From positions 568,310-632,309 of the forward strand of contig JAAOMT010000760.1 of assembly GCA_016748015.1 (NCBI GenBank): 64,000 nucleotides of DNA, written 5' to 3'. Each line of letters begins with the position of its first letter. Within the stretch, counting starts at the first letter, position 1. Below are positions 50,999-61,899 of this stretch, piece after piece. The notes beneath the pieces were generated by a model. The model searched no databases, was not told the origin of the DNA, and saw only the letters and a program-made list of their open reading frames with translations. The DNA comes from Geosiphon pyriformis (Eukaryota > Glomeromycota > Glomeromycetes > Archaeosporales > Geosiphonaceae). The position numbers were made by a program, and so were the translations under genes.

Positions 50999-51585
50999 AC
51001 GTTTAATAATTTTACTTTTCAATAGTTTTATTTTGTTTAGAGTTTTTGAGGTAGTAATTTAAAATTTAAAATTATAAATTTTAAATCTTTTCTTGATTGA
51101 TAAAATTATCGTCTTATTTTCCATTTAAGGTATATAAGGTTTTGCTGATGATATTATTCAAAAGGAAATTTGAAATTTTTAAAGTTTATTATGGCAATTA
51201 CAACTGTTGTGCATTCAGATAAATATTGTTCGATTATGGTATTTTAGTATTGAATTGCCTTTTGTTAAACAATAAAATACTCCTCATTTTTAATTAATGC
51301 AGCAAATTACATTTACATGTTTAAATTTTTAAATTTCCTGTTTCTCAAATTGTTCATTTTAATTGGATATACCAAAAACTTTTTCTGGACTGAGATATTA
51401 GTCATATTAATTTCAAAGTTTTATTGCTTTATTGCTTGCAGATACTTTGTGCATGCCTAAATCTGATTGGGATATAATTCATCCCTAAAAACTTTTTATG
51501 AAAACCATCTTGTCAATGTTACAATGAGGTTCAAATTAATATTTTTTTCAATATTTTTCATCTTATTTTTGATCTCTTTTTTAAA

Positions 51586-53267
51586 TTATTCTTTATAATC
51601 TACATCGCTTTCTCCTTGACTCATATCGATATCATAGAAATTCGAGCTAAGATCTGAATGCCTGACGTGTATAACTGCAGCGCTCATTTCGGTCATCGAT
51701 ATAGTGAAAGTTGAACCATTTCCTAGTTCCGGTTGGATTTGAGAATTCCTACGAGGGGGATAAAGAATGTTGTGGTCCTCGCTACACCAACCTTCATTAA
51801 TTACAAATTGAACAAAGTTTGCCATTCCGCCAACGTTGATGGTTAAGTCTATGAATATAATAATACAATATATTGTAATGTTAAAATAAAAACAATTCTT
51901 GCTTTTTAAAAAATAATTTATCCAATATTGGTCTCAATTATTAATTTTTTACCTGTCACAATATATGCCCAAATTGGGTCATACTTGGGGAATAAAAAGG
52001 AATGTGAAAAAAAATTTAAAACAATGACACCACAAATTCAATACAATCAGATAATCAAATAGATGTGTCCCTCTTACATTGATAATTTGTCCAACAACAT
52101 AAATCATCGACGGTGTCCATTGAATGAGAAAAATTAAGACATATGTAATTATTTTTCGAGTAACTATGTTCTCAATTTTAGCTCTGATAGAAAATTCATC
52201 ACTTGATTCGTCAACTTTTACTTTGACTGAATTTATCTCATTATAAGTTGATGCGTAACAAAAAAATGTGGCCAGTAATATTGTAAAATTAAGAACCAGT
52301 GTGAGAATGGGCATGATTGGTTTCACTTTGTTTGTATAGCACCTGAAATTCAGAATTTTTTAGTCGAATGACAATTAAAAATGGTGGATTTTGATATTTA
52401 AATTACAAAACCATTGGTAAATTACCAATATTTACTCGATCCAAAACTGGGTATTCCAATGATTGTCAAGGTTAGGGAAAGGATTAATATTGTAGCAAAA
52501 AGTTTGTAATCATATCTACCAAATTCCACCCGAATTTTACGAACTATTCGGCAGTATGTGGAAATTGCAATCAATCCGACCAGCAAAATATTAGACGCCT
52601 AGATTTGAAGAAATAAATTAATTGCTTTGTTGGTAAATTTTGAAACAAAATTCTCCTCATTTACTCAATGAAATTGTAAAACCCACGATAAAAAAAAAGG
52701 TGACGCCACCAATAATTTTGCATTGCTTTTCAGGCCATGGTCGGCCGTGTAATATTGGATAAATCTAAATTGAAATAATTTTTTAATAAATTGATTTTAT
52801 TATTGTGAGCTATTCGGAAAATATAACCTTACCAGATTTGGTAGGTGAACAGTCCACAAAAAAAATTCTATATTTTATGAAAATTGATGAATTTTTACCC
52901 TTGAATTTATGCACATCTCAAAATAAGACATAAAACGAAAAACTAAACCTGATATGGCAATATAAAATGGGATTCTCCATGCCCTTGGTAACGATACTCT
53001 GGTATGCCACCACATTCGAAGTGCTCTAAAGAGCACATACGTAGTACAAATAGCACTCAAATTCACCAATGTCACACCCAATCGAGTGACAATTTCTACA
53101 CCTGGGACTCTAAAATTCTCAACATTTTCAATTGAAGAAATTGTGAAATTGGTTTGGTCTGTTGAATTTAAGATAATTGTGGAATTTGAGTCAAGAGTGG
53201 AATTAATGGAAAAAGAATTGTTCGAAAAAAATGTGGTAATGTTTGGAGGAAAAACTAAAGGGTTCAT
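51586..53267 (-). CDS. Seven-transmembrane (GPCR-like) receptor, intact paralogue 2
   Basis: Seven exons (53267-52949, 52867-52833, 52764-52687, 52598-52426, 52342-52078, 51983-51953, 51848-51586) give 387 aa. The N-terminus is extracellular in style, rich in NxS/T sites (NIT, NNS, NST, NFT). Predicted TM segments: about 57-83, 96-118, 133-163, 176-196, 209-231, 262-285 and 293-318. Motifs shared with paralogue 1 include CKIIGGV before TM3, GRYDYKLF before TM4, IGIPSFG at its end, FLIQWTP in TM6 and DPIWAYI in TM7. Between TM5 and TM6 is a charged cytoplasmic loop (VKVKVDESSDEFSIRAK). The tail is acidic and Ser-rich. Topology fits a fungal GPCR of the cAMP-receptor/Git3 type, but the exact class is not proven from sequence. 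The donor after exon 1 is GTTTAG, weaker than the others. Confidence 0.85.
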
Positions 53268-56200
53268 AGTCCACTACAACTATAAGAGGTTTCCAGAGAA
53301 TTTGAATTGGTTAGTTAGTTGGTTGGTTGGTTACAAGTGATTGTTTATTGTTTATTGGTGAGCTGGTAAGGAACGAAGGAAATTGAATGAATAAATGAAT
53401 GAGTGACTTATAATAACGGCTAAGGTTTGTTTCGCACCAATAGTTTTGAAAGAGCATAAATCAAATTCAGGTTTGATTTCTTGCGAGTGCAAGATTGTTC
53501 AAAACCAAAAATTCAGCCCTTGTCAAAAGCGTTCAAACCATGTGTAAAAGAATGACGAAAACGGATATCGTCCAAAAGACGGAAAGGTAAATAGGCTTGA
53601 GCAAAGGAAACTTACAAAAGTGAGCTACGTCAATAATATCCCTTGCGTGGTTTCTGAAAAACACAGTCATTAAATGGATATTTGAGTGCTTTAATTTTGA
53701 CGTGTCACTGATGCATTATACAACCGCGTTAGAATATTCACAGTTTCACGTATGTTGATCATTAATGGCCTGTAATATCGTCATCTTTTTGTGAGCCAGT
53801 TTTGGATTGATTTGAAATTCTTTGCCTGTCTTGGGTTAGAAAATTGTTGAGTATCGCTATTAGTATTTTGGTTTTCAAGATACATTATTTTTGAACAATA
53901 AGCAAGGTCATTGTCGACAATAACACTATATTTTTCGAAGACAAGGGTATAATACTGAAAGCCTGATTAAATAGAACAATGGAAATGACAAATTAATGCA
54001 AGATAAAATAAAAGAACAGAATATTCAATCCTAGGATAAGATTGTATAAAGTAACACATGGTCAAATAGGTAGAGATTTATTAAAATGCAGGGTTTACTT
54101 TAAAAGGAATTTATATTTTCAGTCTTTTATTTTTAAAACTTATTTCTTAGATTAGGACTTTGGAATTGAATTTTGAATTAGTCAAAATATTATAAAATGT
54201 ACACATGGTTTTTAATGAAAGGTATGTAGAGTCTATTTTAAAAATACCCTTTTTTATTTGTAAATGAATAATAGGTGCATGATATTATGTAACTGTTAAA
54301 ATACTTTATTTGGGTAAACCGATATTTGTTTAAATTGGATGAAAAATTGATGGATAGTTACTATTTCAAAGTAAATATTTCGGATAGAAAAAGACAAGTC
54401 TGGATTTTTTATCGGGATAAAAATAGTAAAACCTTGCAACAGTTTTCCGCCGTAAAGCTTTTTTACATCACAATAATGTGCAGATTTTTAAGAGGGAACA
54501 AAAATGATCAACAAATAAAAGGACCAAATTAATTTATCAAAGAATTATGACTTTAGATAAAAAAAAAAGAAGCTTTTTAGTTGTCTTTATTTAGAAATAA
54601 ATGAGTATGTGTTAAAGTTAAACTATGTTTGTAAAGTAGTCAATAAGAAAAATATTTTTTATTCAAAGTGGTTTGTTCATTTCTTAAAAAGAAAATTATA
54701 AAATTTTCACATCCAACAAAAAATAGGAGCATTAAAAATTGATTTTATAAAATTGGAACTAAATTTTTTAGCCTACATTAAATAAAATTTTAAAGGCAAA
54801 ATAATATTTTTTTCTTATTACCCAATTATCAATTTTTCTAATAATTAAAAATTTTAATTTTGTTTGCACCACAAAACTATATTTAAAATATTGAATTTTG
54901 ATTTATGGTTTTTGTTGTTAAAAAATTAATTTTTCAGGCTGTTGTTTTTTAATTATATTATATTTCACTGACAAAAGAATTTTTTTTGAATTAGTGATTC
55001 TTGGGGGGTACAACCCAATATTTTTTTATTTCAAATTGATTTACCTGTAATTACTTGTATTTTAATTATTATTCATAATAATAAAATAAGAATATCTTCA
55101 ATGGTTATGTTTAATACAAGAATAATTTATATGAAAAGTGTTTTTTAAGAAACAGAATCCAACTTCAAATGTAAATATCTAATAATACCAATTAGAATAA
55201 AATAATGTTGTTATAATTTAATAATAAAAAAAGTGTGAAATTAATATTTAACTTTTAAATGCATTTAAATAAAGTTAATATAAACAAAATTGATTATATT
55301 GACAAGTCTTTTTTTAAAAAAAAAATTGTCTATAAAACAACCAAATTTGAAATAATTACAAAATATTTAAATTTTTTTTCAAAAATTTATAAGAACCTTA
55401 ACATCACAATATTATAATATTGTCATCAAAAATTCAATTAAAGCAAAAAAAATTTGCAAAATCTAATAATAAAATTATTAATACCTGTTAAAAATTTGGG
55501 TACATGAAACAAAAATGGGCGTTTTCAAATATTATAAATATAGTGATAAAGAGAAGGATAAAAAAGCCGAGATTTTTAGCCTAAAGGGAAGGCCGTTATC
55601 CGAATAAAGTAATAATTTTCCATGCACTCCATTTTAACGTTCAAAAATAAAAATGGAAAATTCTATTAGATTATTTAAAAAAACAACTGTGCTGAAAATT
55701 TTTGAACCATACTCAGCTGATCACCTTAATAATTAGAAAATAAAAGTATCGCTGAAAAGAAAATCTTGAAAATCATTATATTTATTCAAGGAAATAAAAG
55801 TTCTTGATAAACCTAATATTTAGTTTCTCCATTCACTTGCCGAAATTTAATATTATTTTAGGGGGTTGTCTTTATCACTTTCTAGATTTTCAAAATTATC
55901 CCTAAATTTAGAATTTTTCTTGGCAAAAACTCACAAACACATTCTAAATTCAAAAGCTAGCTGAGGAGCCAATGGTTTGCTGATTTTATCCGTCAATTCT
56001 TAAAAAGGATTTGATCTAATTTATTGATATAAAAAGCCGGTGTAATATGCATTTGGAAAGTAAGCAGAAGTCTATTTTGGACACTGAATGTTTAAACCAT
56101 TTTTTTATCTAATATAATCATGCATGCATACCCATGGTTCGATAATTAGTTTATAAAATCAGTATGACGACCTTGGTTGCAATTGTTGAAAAAACCGATC

Positions 56201-56332
56201 GGTAATCTTCAGATTAGCGAAAAAATATCGGAAAAGGTAAAAAGCTGAGTATTTGCTAAAATTGATTAAAATTAATTTTGAATTGTATTTAAAAGTTAAC
56301 ATTATTTAAAACATTGTTTCAAAGAAAGAAAT
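53268..56332. other. AT-rich spacer
   Basis: This is the upstream region of the 7TM gene 2 on the left and of the potassium channel on the right. GGTT and GAAT short tandem tracts lie at about 53309-53335 and 53384-53405. The frame at 54326-54532 (68 aa) has no recognised domain. Nothing else was seen. Confidence 0.5.
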
Positions 56333-59300
56333 ATGTCAAAAATTATAAGCAATTCTATAAGTGGTAAAATTCCTTTACCATTAATCTTATCCCCTTTCAA
56401 TGTCAAGCATAAAATTAATTACAAAGAGTCGAAATAACTGAAGCTTTATTCTAATTTTATTTATTTTAACCTAAATTCACTTACTTCATCAATCTCGGAA
56501 TTTTCGAAAGATTCGTTTAAAATTGGTGGAAAAGGTAAAGCTCCTCTCGTGAATGACCTTGAAGTCGATATATTTAAAATCTCAAACCAAGAAAAATACG
56601 AAACTGAATTTATTGGACCATCTTCGCCTCGAGGGTAAGGGAAATTTTGTTACCCTTTTTTAAATATATCTTGATTGTAGCGAGATTATTTAAGTATTTT
56701 TGAAATTTTCCGTTGCAAAGATCTGTTACATATGAGAATAGGACACCATATATTGGCCGAGACCATAGCACTAACGTTAAAGATGATGAAGAAGTAGATT
56801 CAAAAGATGGTGAAAATACTCTAGATGAAAACGCAAATGACAGCTCCCTGGATAATGAAGAGGAAAATGAAGAGGAAAATGAAGAGGAAAATGAAGAGGA
56901 AAATGAAACTGAAAATGAAACTGAAAATGGAAATGAAAATGAAAAGGAGGAGGAAGAGGAATTAAGAGTATGACCAACCTTTTCTACTCAAAAAATTAAT
57001 TTTTTTCGAAAGCATTTTCGTCTTTAATTCAGGATTTTTTCAGGATGACATTTTTCTCGATCCTTCAGATAAGGTTTGTGATGAAGATGATAGGAAACGA
57101 AATCCGTTTCAGCGAAAATGTTACTATTTCTTGGAGAAACCAAAATCAATACGAGCAAAGATCTTTTTTGGTTTTTCATCTATATTAGTTTTGGTGACCG
57201 TAGCTCTCACTTGTATTTACTCTCTACCCAGATTTATAGAAGAAAAAAAAATTCATAATCAACTTTGGTAAGTAATTCGTTTAATTTCCAGAGCTAAGTT
57301 CACTTTGGAATTATTCATAACTAGTCTTTGTGACTTTATGAAAGGTTGGCTATGGACCTTATCAACATAGTTGTCTTCACACTTGAATACCTTTTAAGGC
57401 TATATGCGTCAACCAATAGGACAAAGTTTTTTTTTGGTATGTTAGCATTTGATAACTTTTGAGCTGATTGAAGAAATATCTCATTTTTTATTTCATTTTA
57501 TATTCAGGGTTTTTGAACATTGTTGATCTTATTACTCTTATCCCGGTTTACATGGAATTGTTTTTTCCTTTTGACTCAGGGGTATGGTTTGTCTAATTGC
57601 AGGCAGTCCTCATTGATCTACAACTACGTTTCATTTTCTTATCTGTATCTTGTTTCTCATTATTTTTTAGACAGTCCTTCGATACACCAGAATTCTTCGT
57701 TTGTTTAGAATTTTCAAGATATTTCAATTTTCCAGATATTCGCCCGCATTTAATGTAAGTCTGCCGCTGATTCCAATCCAAATCCTAATTGAGAGAACCT
57801 TAGTATATCATGGTTGAACCTTGTAATGAAAAATAGATAACGGCACGAGTTTTCAAGCAATCAGCAGCTCAAATAGCTTTGGCTTCAGTTTGGCTCTTGG
57901 TAGTACTACTTACTTCGTCCGCTCTCTTATTTTTCCTCGAGCGTGGAACCTTTAACCCTGAGGCTGGTCATTGGTTCCGAGAAGGTCCCGATGGGCAACT
58001 TCAAGAAAGTCCATATCAATCGATCATACACAGTTTGTGGTGGGCGGTAACCACTATTACAACCACAGGTTATGGTGATGCTGTTCCAGTATCTCCAGGT
58101 GGAAAAGTCATTTCTGGTATCACTATGTTATGTGGTCTCATGGTATTTGCAATACCAACGTCTATTATTGGCTCAAATTACATTAATGAATGGACAACAT
58201 ATCGTCGGGTTCATTTTCAAAAACGCATGCAGCGAGCTCGCCAAAGAATGCGTTATGAGAAATCATATCCTGAGACTAAAACAAAACGCATAAAAGTTCT
58301 CGAACAACAAAATCAAACATTGTTCGAGGCATTGGACCAGATTCAGGAACTTTTAACTGATATCAACCCTCCTAACTATTGGCAAAAGTACAAATACTTG
58401 CAAGTGGAAAACCGTAAAGCAAATGGGCGAATTTCTAAACTTCAAGAAAAAGTCGCAGAGCTTAAACGCACCGCAAGGAACCTTGAAAATTTTAATAGTC
58501 GTGTGAAATCCAAAAATGATTATCATCCCAGTACTGATTCAACTGTGCATATAGAAGACACGACTTTGGAAAATGGCTCCTCCAAAATTAACTGGCATGT
58601 AAGAACCTTTCCATTTTTAAAGTATTCTCCCCATTCGCTCTCGGTTGCCAAATCTCATAATAATATCGGTCAACATGATAAGAGTCAAACCCTATGGGAA
58701 GGCCCTCGTGTAAGATCTTTAGCAAAGACTCCCCTAAGAGTTATCAAGAAATTCCGTAATTATACACGGCCTGTTCATCCATCGGTCGCCTCATTTTCAG
58801 ACCATGCGGAAATTATTGACGATAACCTCAATACTGTAAATAGCTTGAATATTCCACGCTTCCATAGTCCCGTTGAAAGTGAGGACCATCATCAATGTGC
58901 AATGACATTTCCAGGAACTGCTCTAGAAATGGAGATAGCAAACTTTGCGGCAACGAGAAAATCGCCAAATCGTTTAAAATTTAATAAATCCGGAAGTCCC
59001 AGTCAATTGTTAGACTTATTTGGAGACCATAAACATCATCGTCCTCAAAATGAAGAAAATGATGATACCAGGCCAGTAGTCTCGGAAGGGCAGAGTCATG
59101 GGATATATCGTGATACTATAGTAGAAACCCCAGAAAAAATCCATGATTCATATTTTTCTATTGAAACAGAGACTTTGTTGACGAGTAATCCGGCAGATAT
59201 ATCTAATCGTTTAGATGAAACTATTAATGCACAAAAGATTCAGATAATTGTCGAAAATCCTATAATTTCGAATGAATCAAAGATTAGTTTTGAAAAGATT

Positions 59301-59351
59301 CGGGAAAAACAATCCCCCGTTTCAAGTGAAGAAAATATTTTAGCTCGTTGA
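56333..59351 (+). CDS. Voltage-gated potassium channel (Kv-type)
   Basis: Eight exons (56333-56363, 56511-56634, 56721-56967, 57044-57267, 57345-57436, 57508-57581, 57671-57754, 57837-59351) give 796 aa. The acidic N-terminus carries a repeat of NEEE/NETE units (about residues 95-134). S1 is about 173-195, S2 210-229 (DLINIVVFTLEYLLRLYAS) and S3 242-259 (NIVDLITLIPVYMELFF). S4 is 266-288 with R268, R271, R274, R277 and K280 spaced every third residue, a voltage sensor. S5 is about 306-326. The pore has the potassium filter TTGYGD (368-373), followed by S6 (TMLCGLMVFAIPTSIIG). The long cytoplasmic C-terminus begins with coiled-coil-like heptads (IKVLEQQNQTLFEALDQIQ; ISKLQEKVAELKRTARNLEN). No T1 tetramerisation domain is seen, so assembly may use the coiled coil. 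The first, 31-nt exon is the least certain part; its phase fits and no in-frame ATG exists in exon 2. Confidence 0.92.
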
Positions 59352-59761
59352 AATGCGACGAATTTATTTTATTCAAAAATACCATTTTAAGAAAAAAAAT
59401 GGCTCGATATAGTGTATAAATTGTCTACCTATATAATATAGGGCTATGAACGATCAAAAAAGTGAGTTTCAACAATGTCTTTCTTGAAAATTTCGTTATA
59501 CTAATCACACAAGGAATCAATTTCGGATATCTCCCTTTAGTTAAATAATGAAAAGTGGTAAAAATGTCTAGATAATTTTAGGATAGTTTGATCAAGCCTC
59601 TCACATGGTTGGTGACAATATAATATCTCGTAGAATCGAAATTTTTTTTTTTTTATCAACGAATCACTTAATTTCAACTTGTAAAAATTTTTGACTTAAA
59701 TATACTTTCTAAAAACTTGTAATTGCGAGCTTGTACACCAGTTTTCTTTTTAAAAAATTTC
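59352..59761. other. Spacer between convergent genes
   Basis: The 3' flanks of the potassium channel (+) and the cysteine-rich gene (-). No feature recognised. Confidence 0.5.
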
Positions 59762-61087
59762 TCATTCATAAATATCTATTAACAAAAAATTCACCAAGAC
59801 ATAAATTAAGAATCCACAATTATATAAATTCACCAATCCCAAATTCCCTGCTGTTGCATGATTAATTTTTGTATCTTGATCATTTCCCTTCCTCGTACTC
59901 GTCTCATTCGCATCACTATTATTTCTACCTAACCCACGTCTAGACCCACCAACCAAAAATGGTTCACATTGTGCCGTGAAATTTGACTGTAAAGATTGCA
60001 AACTATCAGCATACATCTTTAGTAACTGATCACTTTTCAATGAAAATGTTCTGGGAAAATCGAGCCAAATCCTTGCAATTTTACTGTAACTTTCCCCGCA
60101 TAGGTTCTCACTGGAAAATACGCGGGAAATTGGATTTTGATTTGTCAGATCAAAGGTTTTGAATTGAGCGTTTGGCGGAGAGAGATCCACTATAGAACCG
60201 ACATCAGATTTCAAGATGTTTTTTGTGAAGTTTGATACCTGTTTTCGTATGTTTATAACACAATATTCTGTGTAAATTAAGAAGAGTTATAAGATTCAAG
60301 TTTGAATGATTTCATGCTGAAAATTGATTCAGAAAGATGCCTTACCATTTGTTGAAGATTTTAAACAATATCCCAGACGTTGGGGTAGACTAGAGTATAA
60401 TGAAAGTATCGATTGTAATAAAATATTTAAGGATTTTGATGCGACCTTGCTGTCATTTATTATTTCTTTGTCACAATCATTTTGTAAATTGTCTAAAAAG
60501 GTTTGAGCCGAAGGGATATCACATTTCAAAGCACAAAATGAATCTAAACTTTTTTTTAATTTCTCAATGTCCGCAGTTGTATCAACGATCTTTCCACCAA
60601 AGCATGATTTCAAATTCTCTGAAGGTCCGAGAAATAATGATTTTTGACAGGAGGTACATAAATTTACGTTGAATTTATTTTCACAAGTTGGTGAAACTTT
60701 TGCTAGGGAAATATCAGGGACTGTATCAAATCGATCAGCTGACGTGTTGTTAAACTCTGGTGTGGTAGTGGTAGTGGTAGTGGTAGTGATGGTGGTGGTG
60801 GTGGTGGTGGTGGTTGTCGGGTTTGATGGAATGATCATCACGGCGTTAAGATTACTTTGAATTGTACTATTTAAAAGCGATTGATTGAGGATTGATATTG
60901 AGTCTATTTTATTGTTCATATAATTGGGGAAAGGTTCATTTAACTGATTTGAATCAAAAAGATTATTGAAATTATTTTTATCTAAGACTGGTGGTTGTGA
61001 AGTTTTTGGAATTGCAGTTGTTATCTGAACGTTTCCACGTGCAAAAACAGCGACAAAAACCCACCACATAATACTCATATTTTTCAT
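59762..61087 (-). CDS. Secreted cysteine-rich protein, probable GPI anchor (copy 2)
   Basis: Exons 61087-60346 and 60267-59762 around a 78-nt intron give 415 aa; the acceptor TTTACACAG is preferred because it preserves frame and yields EYCVINI, matching GYCVPDI at the same splice site of copy 1 (1043-2080). The start opens a signal peptide (MSIMWWVFVAVFARGNVQ). A Thr run (about residues 93-109, encoded by GGT/AGT-like repeats on the other strand at 60762-60813) precedes the cysteine domain: TCENKFNVNLCTSCQ, KSCFGG, SFCALKC, LCGESY and AQCEPF. The C-terminus ends in a hydrophobic tail (GFLIYVLVNFLLIDIYE) resembling a GPI signal, though ending in charged residues is unusual. The function is unknown; a cell-surface location is inferred. 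Confidence 0.8.
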
Positions 61088-61209
61088 TATTCAATTAAAA
61101 ATTTTGGCTTTTCCAGAAAGCAAACGAAAGAAATTAAAAGATCATAGACAAGATTGTTCTTTCCAGCTTAAAAAGAGAGTAACCATTTATGAAAAAAAAG
61201 TTTAAAGAA
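61088..61209. promoter_or_regulatory. Upstream region of the cysteine-rich gene
   Basis: Short AT-rich stretch between the ATG at 61087 (minus strand) and dispersed repeat copy 2, which therefore sits in or near the promoter. No specific element can be named. Confidence 0.3.
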
Positions 61210-61382
61210 AAATAATTATTTAAAAATTTTTTCAACAGGTACCAAATAGTATTTTTTAAAGTCTTCTTTTTGTTTTTTCCTTCAAAAATAACAACTACCA
61301 ACACCATTAACGTTCAAATGAATGAGCCAGTGAGTAGTTTTACTTACAGGTTAGATTCGTTTAACTGATAGCTCATAGTGAT
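61210..61382 (-). repeat. Dispersed repeat, copy 2
   Basis: Reverse-complement match to 5311-5490 with small indels and substitutions. It lies about 120 bp upstream of the secreted-protein gene. Confidence 0.8.
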
Positions 61383-61899
61383 TTACAACAATCGGTAACC
61401 GTCGCTTTTTAAAAAAATTTTGGTTGTAGATTCTTTTTTTAAAACCCAGTGATTAACATGCCCGTTATCTTTAATGTGGTTGAAAATATTTTTTCTTGGT
61501 AATACGCACTATTTTCGTAGATAAAAGATAGTTTAAATGGGAAACAAATAATACTGTATTACGATATTATACAAAAGATTATGTCAAATATTGATACTTA
61601 ATCCATTATCATTTTATAACAAGCAAGGACATTTTCGAGTTGATTTTTTTGAAGCAACTGATAAAACCTTTTACATGCATGCACGTAGCTGATTATCCTA
61701 GCTGTTCTTGCCTTAATTTGTATCCTTAATTTCCTTTGTAAAACAAGAGAATATGATGATTATTGCTCTTGTCTATTATTATTGGTTGACCACAATTAAC
61801 TAAAAACCTGATTTAAGGAGCAAAGAATTGTGAAAGAAAATGAGACCAATACAAAATAGTGGATCTGAGGTTCTCAAAAGAACTTCTAAAAACGCTTTG
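61383..61899. other. AT-rich spacer
   Basis: No gene or repeat recognised between the small dispersed repeat and the long repeat copy C. Confidence 0.5.

Larger units (their letters stand above)
48693..51585. other. Spacer between convergent 7TM genes, with minisatellites
   Basis: No gene recognised. Two tandem-repeat tracts (listed separately), a (TA)n tract at about 49850-49862 and A/T runs. The 91-aa plus frame at 49959-50234 is a translation of the tandem repeat, not a likely gene. Confidence 0.5.

Noticed and set aside
56777-56977. His/Phe/Pro-rich minus-strand frame
   Set aside because: Antisense shadow of the acidic repeat of the potassium channel.
60669-60860. Valine-rich plus-strand frame
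   Set aside because: Antisense shadow of the Thr-run of the secreted cysteine-rich gene on the minus strand.
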